This document shows positions 1 to 9,653 of a stretch of 64,000 nucleotides of DNA, one piece after another. The stretch covers positions 186,001-250,000 of the forward strand of contig NW_026912169.1 of assembly GCF_963662255.1 (NCBI RefSeq), written 5' to 3'. The translations under genes and the position numbers were made by a program. A model generated the notes under the pieces. That model saw only the letters and a program-made list of their open reading frames with translations, had not been told where the DNA came from and made no database searches. The stretch comes from Cinclus cinclus (lineage: Eukaryota > Chordata > Aves > Passeriformes > Cinclidae). Position 1 is the first letter of the stretch. Every line of letters starts with the position of its first letter.

Positions 1-176
1 GCGAGAGCATTCTCAGCCGAGTTCTGCTTTGACAGAGCTATTGCTGAACTTTTGCAGTCCCGGAGGCTGCTGAAACCAAGGCTGTGTTCTGCCTCTTCAT
101 TCTTGCCTTCCTGTGCTCCAGCGAGAAGTGAAGCTCTGGCACGGCATTCAGCTTTGCCGCCTCTCTGCACGGAAAG

Positions 177-194
177 CACTAGACAGAACTAGTG
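177..194. other. Hairpin-forming dyad with CTAG arms (r177-194)
   Basis: Shown in copy 1 and present unchanged in every copy at +1379 steps. CACTAG and CTAGTG are exact complements around a 6-nt loop ACAGAA. The stem extends outward: AAGCA on the left can pair with TGCTT on the right if two bases are bulged. The right arm includes the single SpeI site of the unit. Function unknown. Confidence 0.7.
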
Positions 195-519
195 TGCTTC
201 GTGCATGCTCTCTCCTCGCTTTTATGGTCACTGCTCTGCTTTTTGCTTGGCAGCGTTCCAAGGGTCCACGGCATACCTCTTGCACAGCGAGAGGTGGCCG
301 GCGAGGAATACTTGCTGGCTTAAGTCGTTCCATGCTCAAGGCATTCATCAGAGCAGCACAATGCGGGAAAAGAGGGGGGAACATTGCAGGACAAATTTCT
401 ATGCTGGAACATGATTTTCTGCGAGACAGCTCTTCGCAGCGCGAGTATTTGGCCAGGCTGAAATCAGCGCCACGGGAAGCCAATCTGACAAGCGGAGTGC
501 AACGAGCGCGGCGATATGG

Positions 520-538
520 GGCCACTTGGCAGGTGGCC
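520..538. other. Dyad GGCCAC/GTGGCC (r520-538), polymorphic
   Basis: Six-base complementary arms with a 7-nt centre, seen in copy 1. The arm base r537 is C in most copies but T in copies 22, 27, 29-excluded right-domain copies such as 30, 32-34, 36, 40-45 and 47, which breaks one pair. The dyad is therefore not strictly kept. Confidence 0.5.
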
Positions 539-727
539 GAAGAAAGACGGCTGCCCCGCGAATGGGGTGCCAGAAGGCAAGTTTCAGCAGGGCGTTCCGG
601 GCGAGCTTAATGTGTAGCCGCAGTTGTTCTAGGCGAGATTGTAGCCGAGAAGCTTTCCGTCTCCATTCACGAGACAAGAAAAGCAGAACGCAATGGTCTA
701 GAGGGTTGAGAAGAAAAGTGCTCGTAG

Positions 728-735
728 CGAGCTCG
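728..735. other. 8-bp perfect palindrome CGAGCTCG (r728-735)
   Basis: Exact self-complementary octamer containing the only SacI site of the unit; unchanged in all 46 full copies. Confidence 0.6.
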
Positions 736-840
736 TTGCGGCAGAAGCGAAAGCCAGGAGCAGCGTGCTCACTGCGAGAAGTAGACGGCGCTTCGCCTCC
801 TTGGGAAGGAAATGGCGTCTGGGCACGAACGGCAGCCAGC

Positions 841-867
841 GAAGCTTCAGAACAGCAGGCTGTTCTG
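841..867. other. Overlapping palindromes GAAGCTTC and 20-bp inverted repeat (r841-867)
   Basis: GAAGCTTC at r841-848 is a perfect 8-bp palindrome. It shares its last base with a 20-bp inverted repeat at r848-867 whose arms CAGAACAGC and GCTGTTCTG pair perfectly around a 2-nt centre AG. This is the strongest symmetric element in the unit, and it is identical in every full copy although variable sites flank it at r832, r836-837 and r877. Such symmetry is typical of a dimeric protein-binding site or a cruciform-prone site; neither is proven. Confidence 0.7.
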
Positions 868-918
868 CTCAGCGTACGAGCCTGAAGTGAGTGGCAAGGG
901 CTAAGGGGACAGTTCCAA

Positions 919-946
919 GGCATCTAGCTTTCCTGCTAGCAATGCC
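919..946. other. Hairpin-forming dyad with CTAG arms (r919-946)
   Basis: GGCATCTAGC can pair with GCTAG plus ATGCC across a 6-nt loop TTTCCT, leaving a 2-nt CA bulge in the right arm: ten pairs in all. Same plan as the dyad at r177-194 (CTAG in both arms, 6-nt loop, 2-nt bulge on the right). Unchanged in every full copy; the single NheI site lies in it. Confidence 0.65.
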
Positions 947-1162
947 ATTTCTACCCTGCTGTGGAAAACATTGTCCTTTGCCCTTCTGCTCCGAGAGGCA
1001 CAGAGCACCTCGGCAGACGCAGTGCAGAGGGAAAGGACACAGTATCCGAGGGAGCGTGGCGCCGCTTAGGCGGGCAAAGCAGAAAGGTGCCGCCCGGCAC
1101 TGGCTTTGACTCCCTGAGCTTCCTTGCTAGGACAGCAGCTGCCGAAAGCTGGCAACTAGGCT

Positions 1163-1191
1163 GCCAGAGTGCAGAATGTAGGCGGTCTGGC
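1163..1191. other. Dyad GCCAGA/TCTGGC with 17-nt centre (r1163-1191)
   Basis: Exact 6-bp complementary arms. Only copy 15 has a substitution, in the centre (r1180); the arms are intact in all full copies. Confidence 0.45.
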
Positions 1192-1330
1192 ACGCCTGCT
1201 TGCCGAAAGCCAGTATCAGCGAGACAGCGTGCTAGGCTCTGTTTCACAGCACCCTGGAGAACACGCCCTTGAAGAATGCCCTCTCTGCTCCGCAAAAGCT
1301 CTGCCACAGCGAAGGTGGAAGAAGCAGCCT

Positions 1331-1338
1331 GTGGCCAC
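1331..1338. other. 8-bp perfect palindrome GTGGCCAC (r1331-1338)
   Basis: Self-complementary octamer directly after the variable sites r1325 and r1329; itself unchanged in all full copies. Confidence 0.5.
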
Positions 1339-1379
1339 GGGCAGAGCTGGTCAACAGCTGCGCCTAACTTTCCCAAGCT

Positions 1380-2758
1380 GCGAGAGCATTCTCAGCCGAG
1401 TTCTGCTTTGACAGAGCTATTGCTGAACTTTTGCAGTCCCGGAGGCTGCTGAAACCAAGGCTGTGTTCTGCCTCTTCATTCTTGCCTTCCTGTGCTCCAG
1501 CGAGAAGTGAAGCTCTGGCACGGCATTCAGCTTTGCCGCCTCTCTGCACGGAAAGCACTAGACAGAACTAGTGTGCTTCGTGCATGCTCTCTCCTCGCTT
1601 TTATGGTCACTGCTCTGCTTTTTGCTTGGCAGCGTTCCAAGGGTCCACGGCATACCTCTTGCACAGCGAGAGGTGGCCGGCGAGGAATACTTGCTGGCTT
1701 AAGTCGTTCCATGCTCAAGGCATTCATCAGAGCAGCACAATGCGGGAAAAGAGGGGGGAACATTGCAGGACAAATTTCTATGCTGGATCATGATTGTCTG
1801 CGAGACAGCTCTTCGCAGCGCGAGTATTTGGCCAGGCTGAAATCAGCGCCACGGGAAGCCAATCTGACAAGCGGAGTGCAACGAGCGCGGCGATATGGGG
1901 CCACTTGGCAGGTGGCCGAAGAAAGACGGCTGCCCCGCGAATGGGGTGCCAGAAGGCAAGTTTCAGCAGGGCGTTCCGGGCGAGCTTAATGTGTAGCCGC
2001 AGTTGTTCTAGGCGAGATTGTAGCCGAGAAGCTTTCCGTCTCCATTCACGAGACAAGAAAAGCAGAACGCAATGGTCTAGAGGGTTGAGAAGAAAAGTGC
2101 TCGTAGCGAGCTCGTTGCGGCAGAAGCGAAAGCCAGGAGCAGCGTGCTCACTGCGAGAAGTAGACGGCGCTTCGCCTCCTTGGGAAGGAAATGGCGTCTG
2201 GGCACGAACGGCAGCCAGCGAAGCTTCAGAACAGCAGGCTGTTCTGCTCAGCGTACGAGCCTGAAGTGAGTGGCAAGGGCTAAGGGGACAGTTCCAAGGC
2301 ATCTAGCTTTCCTGCTAGCAATGCCATTTCTACCCTGCTGTGGAAAACATTGTCCTTTGCCCTTCTGCTCCGAGAGGCACAGAGCACCTCGGCAGACGCA
2401 GTGCAGAGGGAAAGGACACAGTATCCGAGGGAGCGTGGCGCCGCTTAGGCGGGCAAAGCAGAAAGGTGCCGCCCGGCACTGGCTTTGACTCCCTGAGCTT
2501 CCTTGCTAGGACAGCAGCTGCCGAAAGCTGGCAACTAGGCTGCCAGAGTGCAGAATGTAGGCGGTCTGGCACGCCTGCTTGCCGAAAGCCAGTATCAGCG
2601 AGACAGCGTGCTAGGCTCTGTTTCACAGCACCCTGGAGAACACGCACTTGAAGAATGCCCTCTCTGCTCCGCAAAAGCTCTGCCACAGCGAAGGTGGAAG
2701 AAGCAGCTTGTGGCCACGGGCAGAGCTGGTCAACAGCTGCGCCTAACTTTCCCAAGCT
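1380..2758 (+). repeat. Satellite monomer, copy 2 (type A)
   Basis: Full length. Differs from copy 1 at r409T, r417G, r1267A and r1329T. This is the standard type A of the left domain, matched by copies 5, 8 and 10. Confidence 0.97.
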
Positions 2759-4137
2759 GCGAGAGCATTCTCAGCCGAGTTCTGCTTTGACAGAGCTATT
2801 GCTGAACTTTTGCAGTCCCGGAGGCTGCTGAAACCAAGGCTGTGTTCTGCCTCTTCATTCTTGCCTTCCTGTGCTCCAGCGAGAAGTGAAGCTCTGGCAC
2901 GGCATTCAGCTTTGCCGCCTCTCTGCACGGAAAGCACTAGACAGAACTAGTGTGCTTCGTGCATGCTCTCTCCTCGCTTTTATGGTCACTGCTCTGCTTT
3001 TTGCTTGGCAGCGTTCCAAGGGTCCACGGCATACCTCTTGCACAGCGAGAGGTGGCCGGCGAGGAATACTTGCTGGCTTAAGTCGTTCCATGCTCAAGGC
3101 ATTCATCAGAGCAGCACAATGCGGGAAAAGAGGGGGGAACATTGCAGGACAAATTTCTATGCTGGATCATGATTGTCTGCGAGACAGCTCTTCGCAGCGC
3201 GAGTATTTGGCCAGGCTGAAATCAGCGCCACGGGAAGCCAATCTGACAAGCGGAGTGCAACGAGCGCGGCGATATGGGGCCACTTGGCAGGTGGCCGAAG
3301 AAAGACGGCTGCCCCGCGAATGGGGTGCCAGAAGGCAAGTTTCAGCAGGGCGTTCCGGGCGAGCTTAATGTGTAGCCGCAGTTGTTCTAGGCGAGATTGT
3401 AGCCGAGAAGCTTTCCGTCTCCATTCACGAGACAAGAAAAGCAGAACGCAATGGTCTAGAGGGTTGAGAAGAAAAGTGCTCGTAGCGAGCTCGTTGCGGC
3501 AGAAGCGAAAGCCAGGAGCAGCGTGCTCACTGCGAGAAGTAGACGGCGCTTCGCCTCCTTGGGAAGGAAATGGCGTCTGGGCACGAACGGCAGCCAGCGA
3601 AGCTTCAGAACAGCAGGCTGTTCTGCTCAGCGTACGAGCCTGAAGTGAGTGGCAAGGGCTAAGGGGACAGTTCCAAGGCATCTAGCTTTCCTGCTAGCAA
3701 TGCCATTTCTACCCTGCTGTGGAAAACATTGTCCTTTGCCCTTCTGCTCCGAGAGGCACAGAGCACCTCGGCAGACGCAGTGCAGAGGGAAAGGACACAG
3801 TATCCGAGGGAGCGTGGCGCCGCTTAGGCGGGCAAAGCAGAAAGGTGCCGCCCGGCACTGGCTTTGACTCCCTGAGCTTCCTTGCTAGGACAGCAGCTGC
3901 CGAAAGCTGGCAACTAGGCTGCCAGAGTGCAGAATGTAGGCGGTCTGGCACGCCTGCTTGCCGAAAGCCACTATCAGCGAGACAGCGTGCTAGGCTCTGT
4001 TTCACAGCACCCTGGAGAACACGCACTTGAAGAATGCCCTCTCTGCTCCGCAAAAGCTCTGCCACAGCGAAGGTGGAAGAAGCAGCTTGTGGCCACGGGC
4101 AGAGCTGGTCAACAGCTGCGCCTAACTTTCCCAAGCT
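2759..4137 (+). repeat. Satellite monomer, copy 3 (type A)
   Basis: Type A (r409T, r417G, r1267A, r1329T) with one private change, G to C at r1213 (base 3971). Confidence 0.97.
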
Positions 4138-5516
4138 GCGAGAGCATTCTCAGCCGAGTTCTGCTTTGACAGAGCTATTGCTGAACTTTTGCAGTCCCGG
4201 AGGCTGCTGAAACCAAGGCTGTGTTCTGCCTCTTCATTCTTGCCTTCCTGTGCTCCAGCGAGAAGTGAAGCTCTGGCACGGCATTCAGCTTTGCCGCCTC
4301 TCTGCACGGAAAGCACTAGACAGAACTAGTGTGCTTCGTGCATGCTCTCTCCTCGCTTTTATGGTCACTGTTCTGCTTTTTGCTTGGCAGCGTTCAAAGG
4401 GTCCACGGCATACCTCTTGCACAGCGAGAGGTGGCCGGCGAGGAATACTTGCTGGCTTAAGTCTTTCCATGCTCAAGGCATTCATCAGAGCAGCACAATG
4501 CGGGAAAAGAGGGGGGAACATTGCAGGACAAATTTCTATGCTGGAACATGATTGTCTGCGAGACAGCTCTCCGCAGCGCTAGTATTTGGCCAGGCTGAAA
4601 TCAGCGCCACGGGAAGCCAATCTGACAAGCGGAGTGCAACGAGCGCGGCGATATGGGGCCACTTGGCAGGTGGCCGAAGAAAGACGGCTGCCCCGCGAAT
4701 GGGGTGCCAGAAGGCAAGTTTCAGCAGGGCGTTCCGGGCGAGCTTAATGTGTAGCCGCAGTTGTTCTAGGCGAGATTGTAGCCGAGAAGCTTTCCGTCTC
4801 CATTCACGAGACAAGAAAAGCAGAAAGCAATGGTCTAGAGGGTTGAGAAGAAAAGTGCTCGTAGCGAGCTCGTTGCGGCAGAAGCGAAAGCCAGGAGCAG
4901 CGTGCTCACTGCGAGAAGTAGACGGCGCTTCGCCTCCTTGGGAAGGAAATGGCGTCTGGGCACGAACGGCAGCCAGCGAAGCTTCAGAACAGCAGGCTGT
5001 TCTGCTCAGCGTACGAGCCTGAAGTGAGTGGCAAGGGCTAAGGGGACAGTTCCAAGGCATCTAGCTTTCCTGCTAGCAATGCCATTTCTACCCTGCTGTG
5101 GAAAACAATGTCCTTTGCCCTTCTGCTCCGAGAGGCACAGAGCACCTCGGCAGACGCAGTGCAGAGGGAAAGGACACAGTATCCGAGGGAGCGTGACGCC
5201 GCTTAGGCGGGCAAAGCAGAAAGGTGCCGCCCGGCACTGGCTTTGACTCCCTGAGCTGCCTTGCTAGGACAGCAGCTGCCGAAAGCTGGCAACTAGGCTG
5301 CCAGAGTGCAGAATGTAGGCGGTCTGGCACGCCTGCTTGCCGAAAGCCAGTATCAGCGAGACAGCGTGCTAGGCTCTGTTTCACAGCACCCTGGAGAACA
5401 CGCCCTTGAAGAATGCCCTCTCTGCTCCGCAAAAGCTCTGCCACAGCGAAGGTGGAAGAAGCAGCCTGTGGCCACGGGCAGAGCTGGTCAACAGCTGCGC
5501 CTAACTTTCCCAAGCT
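4138..5516 (+). repeat. Satellite monomer, copy 4 (type B)
   Basis: Defines type B: r234T, r259A, r327T, r417G, r434C, r443T, r689A, r971A, r1059A, r1121G. About 12 substitutions separate it from type A, so the two types are about 99% identical. r443T makes an in-frame stop in the longest plus-strand open frame. Confidence 0.97.
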
Positions 5517-6895
5517 GCGAGAGCATTCTCAGCCGAGTTCTGCTTTGACAGAGCTATTGCTGAACTTTTGCAGTCCCGGAGGCTGCTGAAACCAAGGCTG
5601 TGTTCTGCCTCTTCATTCTTGCCTTCCTGTGCTCCAGCGAGAAGTGAAGCTCTGGCACGGCATTCAGCTTTGCCGCCTCTCTGCACGGAAAGCACTAGAC
5701 AGAACTAGTGTGCTTCGTGCATGCTCTCTCCTCGCTTTTATGGTCACTGCTCTGCTTTTTGCTTGGCAGCGTTCCAAGGGTCCACGGCATACCTCTTGCA
5801 CAGCGAGAGGTGGCCGGCGAGGAATACTTGCTGGCTTAAGTCGTTCCATGCTCAAGGCATTCATCAGAGCAGCACAATGCGGGAAAAGAGGGGGGAACAT
5901 TGCAGGACAAATTTCTATGCTGGATCATGATTGTCTGCGAGACAGCTCTTCGCAGCGCGAGTATTTGGCCAGGCTGAAATCAGCGCCACGGGAAGCCAAT
6001 CTGACAAGCGGAGTGCAACGAGCGCGGCGATATGGGGCCACTTGGCAGGTGGCCGAAGAAAGACGGCTGCCCCGCGAATGGGGTGCCAGAAGGCAAGTTT
6101 CAGCAGGGCGTTCCGGGCGAGCTTAATGTGTAGCCGCAGTTGTTCTAGGCGAGATTGTAGCCGAGAAGCTTTCCGTCTCCATTCACGAGACAAGAAAAGC
6201 AGAACGCAATGGTCTAGAGGGTTGAGAAGAAAAGTGCTCGTAGCGAGCTCGTTGCGGCAGAAGCGAAAGCCAGGAGCAGCGTGCTCACTGCGAGAAGTAG
6301 ACGGCGCTTCGCCTCCTTGGGAAGGAAATGGCGTCTGGGCACGAACGGCAGCCAGCGAAGCTTCAGAACAGCAGGCTGTTCTGCTCAGCGTACGAGCCTG
6401 AAGTGAGTGGCAAGGGCTAAGGGGACAGTTCCAAGGCATCTAGCTTTCCTGCTAGCAATGCCATTTCTACCCTGCTGTGGAAAACATTGTCCTTTGCCCT
6501 TCTGCTCCGAGAGGCACAGAGCACCTCGGCAGACGCAGTGCAGAGGGAAAGGACACAGTATCCGAGGGAGCGTGGCGCCGCTTAGGCGGGCAAAGCAGAA
6601 AGGTGCCGCCCGGCACTGGCTTTGACTCCCTGAGCTTCCTTGCTAGGACAGCAGCTGCCGAAAGCTGGCAACTAGGCTGCCAGAGTGCAGAATGTAGGCG
6701 GTCTGGCACGCCTGCTTGCCGAAAGCCAGTATCAGCGAGACAGCGTGCTAGGCTCTGTTTCACAGCACCCTGGAGAACACGCACTTGAAGAATGCCCTCT
6801 CTGCTCCGCAAAAGCTCTGCCACAGCGAAGGTGGAAGAAGCAGCTTGTGGCCACGGGCAGAGCTGGTCAACAGCTGCGCCTAACTTTCCCAAGCT
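5517..6895 (+). repeat. Satellite monomer, copy 5 (type A)
   Basis: Matches copy 2 at all listed sites: r409T, r417G, r1267A, r1329T. Confidence 0.97.
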
Positions 6896-8274
6896 GCGAG
6901 AGCATTCTCAGCCGAGTTCTGCTTTGACAGAGCTATTGCTGAACTTTTGCAGTCCCGGAGGCTGCTGAAACCAAGGCTGTGTTCTGCCTCTTCATTCTTG
7001 CCTTCCTGTGCTCCAGCGAGAAGTGAAGCTCTGGCACGGCATTCAGCTTTGCCGCCTCTCTGCACGGAAAGCACTAGACAGAACTAGTGTGCTTCGTGCA
7101 TGCTCTCTCCTCGCTTTTATGGTCACTGTTCTGCTTTTTGCTTGGCAGCGTTCAAAGGGTCCACGGCATACCTCTTGCACAGCGAGAGGTGGCCGGCGAG
7201 GAATACTTGCTGGCTTAAGTCTTTCCATGCTCAAGGCATTCATCAGAGCAGCACAATGCGGGAAAAGAGGGGGGAACATTGCAGGACAAATTTCTATGCT
7301 GGAACATGATTGTCTGCGAGACAGCTCTCCGCAGCGCTAGTATTTGGCCAGGCTGAAATCAGCGCCACGGGAAGCCAATCTGACAAGCGGAGTGCAACGA
7401 GCGCGGCGATATGGGGCCACTTGGCAGGTGGCCGAAGAAAGACGGCTGCCCCGCGAATGGGGTGCCAGAAGGCAAGTTTCAGCAGGGCGTTCCGGGCGAG
7501 CTTAATGTGTAGCCGCAGTTGTTCTAGGCGAGATTGTAGCCGAGAAGCTTTCCGTCTCCATTCACGAGACAAGAAAAGCAGAAAGCAATGGTCTAGAGGG
7601 TTGAGAAGAAAAGTGCTCGTAGCGAGCTCGTTGCGGCAGAAGCGAAAGCCAGGAGCAGCGTGCTCACTGCGAGAAGTAGACGGCGCTTCGCCTCCTTGGG
7701 AAGGAAATGGCGTCTGGGCACGAACGGCAGCCAGCGAAGCTTCAGAACAGCAGGCTGTTCTGCTCAGCGTACGAGCCTGAAGTGAGTGGCAAGGGCTAAG
7801 GGGACAGTTCCAAGGCATCTAGCTTTCCTGCTAGCAATGCCATTTCTACCCTGCTGTGGAAAACAATGTCCTTTGCCCTTCTGCTCCGAGAGGCACAGAG
7901 CACCTCGGCAGACGCAGTGCAGAGGGAAAGGACACAGTATCCGAGGGAGCGTGACGCCGCTTAGGCGGGCAAAGCAGAAAGGTGCCGCCCGGCACTGGCT
8001 TTGACTCCCTGAGCTGCCTTGCTAGGACAGCAGCTGCCGAAAGCTGGCAACTAGGCTGCCAGAGTGCAGAATGTAGGCGGTCTGGCACGCCTGCTTGCCG
8101 AAAGCCAGTATCAGCGAGACAGCGTGCTAGGCTCTGTTTCACAGCACCCTGGAGAACACGCCCTTGAAGAATGCCCTCTCTGCTCCGCAAAAGCTCTGCC
8201 ACAGCGAAGGTGGAAGAAGCAGCCTGTGGCCACGGGCAGAGCTGGTCAACAGCTGCGCCTAACTTTCCCAAGCT
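6896..8274 (+). repeat. Satellite monomer, copy 6 (type B)
   Basis: Matches copy 4 at all listed sites, two monomers downstream of it. Confidence 0.97.
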
Positions 8275-9653
8275 GCGAGAGCATTCTCAGCCGAGTTCTG
8301 CTTTGACAGAGCTATTGCTGAACTTTTGCAGTCCCGGAGGCTGCTGAAACCAAGGCTGTGTTCTGCCTCTTCATTCTTGCCTTCCTGTGCTCCAGCGAGA
8401 AGTGAAGCTCTGGCACGGCATTCAGCTTTGCCGCCTCTCTGCACGGAAAGCACTAGACAGAACTAGTGTGCTTCGTGCATGCTCTCTCCTCGCTTTTATG
8501 GTCACTGCTCTGCTTTTTGCTTGGCAGCGTTCCAAGGGTCCACGGCATACCTCTTGCACAGCGAGAGGTGGCCGGCGAGGAATACTTGCTGGCTTAAGTC
8601 GTTCCATGCTCAAGGCATTCATCAGAGCAGCACAATGCGGGAAAAGAGGGGGGAACATTGCAGGACAAATTTCTATGCTGGATCATGATTGTCTGCGAGA
8701 CAGCTCTTCGCAGCGCGAGTATTTGGCCAGGCTGAAATCAGCGCCACGGGAAGCCAATCTGACAAGCGGAGTGCAACGAGCGCGGCGATATGGGGCCACT
8801 TGGCAGGTGGCCGAAGAAAGACGGCTGCCCCGCGAATGGGGTGCCAGAAGGCAAGTTTCAGCAGGGCGTTCCGGGCGAGCTTAATGTGTAGCCGCAGTTG
8901 TTCTAGGCGAGATTGTAGCCGAGAAGCTTTCCGTCTCCATTCACGAGACAAGAAAAGCAGAACGCAATGGTCTAGAGGGTTGAGAAGAAAAGTGCTCGTA
9001 GCGAGCTCGTTGCGGCAGAAGCGAAAGCCAGGAGCAGCGTGCTCACTGCGAGAAGTAGACGGCGCTTCGCCTCCTTGGGAAGGAAATGGCGTCTGGGCAC
9101 GAACGGCAGCCAGCGAAGCTTCAGAACAGCAGGCTGTTCTGCTCAGCGTACGAGCCTGAAGTGAGTGGCAAGGGCTAAGGGGACAGTTCCAAGGCATCTA
9201 GCTTTCCTGCTAGCAATGCCATTTCTACCCTGCTGTGGAAAACAATGTCCTTTGCCCTTCTGCTCCGAGAGGCACAGAGCACCTCGGCAGACGCAGTGCA
9301 GAGGGAAAGGACACAGTATCCGAGGGAGCGTGACGCCGCTTAGGCGGGCAAAGCAGAAAGGTGCCGCCCGGCACTGGCTTTGACTCCCTGAGCTGCCTTG
9401 CTAGGACAGCAGCTGCCGAAAGCTGGCAACTAGGCTGCCAGAGTGCAGAATGTAGGCGGTCTGGCACGCCTGCTTGCCGAAAGCCAGTATCAGCGAGACA
9501 GCGTGCTAGGCTCTGTTTCACAGCACCCTGGAGAACACGCCCTTGAAGAATGCCCTCTCTGCTCCGCAAAAGCTCTGCCACAGCGAAGGTGGAAGAAGCA
9601 GCCTGTGGCCACGGGCAGAGCTGGTCAACAGCTGCGCCTAACTTTCCCAAGCT
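8275..9653 (+). repeat. Satellite monomer, copy 7 (A/B hybrid)
   Basis: The first part is type A (r409T, r417G, 443G, 689C). The last part is type B (r971A, r1059A, r1121G, 1267C, 1329C). The switch lies between bases 8963 and 9245. This is what an unequal exchange between an A and a B monomer would leave. Confidence 0.96.

Larger units (their letters stand above)
1..1379 (+). repeat. Satellite monomer, copy 1 (reference)
   Basis: Reference copy for all site descriptions. Its bases at the recurrent variable sites are 234C 255G 259C 327G 397T 409A 417T 434T 443G 537C 689C 751A 814G 832G 836-837CC 877C 949T 966A 971T 1057T 1059G 1121T 1254C 1267C 1310C 1325C 1329C 1353A 1362G. It is nearly identical to copy 31, which lies 41 kb away. 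Confidence 0.97.
2759..9653 (+). repeat. Higher-order unit I (copies 3-7, five monomers, 6,895 bp)
   Basis: Order of monomer types is A, B, A, B, A/B hybrid. B-type monomers are the second and fourth. The same order recurs in the next unit. Calling copy 3 the first monomer is a choice; any phase of five would do. Confidence 0.7.

Noticed and set aside
375..380. Six-G run as a possible G-quadruplex or telomere-like tract
   Set aside because: A single G run without three further runs nearby cannot form the standard four-run structure, and no telomeric hexamer repeat is present.
113..610. Plus-strand open frame of 165 codons repeated in each copy, as a possible tandem gene family
   Set aside because: It is overlapped on both strands by equally open frames, is interrupted by a stop in copies 4, 6, 9, 11, 14, 16 and 19, shows mostly residue-changing differences and resembles no protein I know.
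399..923. Minus-strand open frame of 174 codons, present in all full copies
   Set aside because: Never broken, but neither is most of this near-identical sequence. Composition is rich in R, S, L and A as expected from a random GC-rich frame, no domain is visible, and differences such as R/L, F/V, A/G/S fall without silent bias.
951..1376. Minus-strand open frame of 141 codons, present in all full copies
   Set aside because: Same reasoning; it overlaps two plus-strand open frames and has no recognisable motif.
1..1379. Exact 21-bp or 41-bp subrepeat structure
   Set aside because: Similar motifs recur, but their spacings (for example 120, 168, 132, 213, 141) are not clean multiples, so I report only a tendency and not a defined subrepeat.
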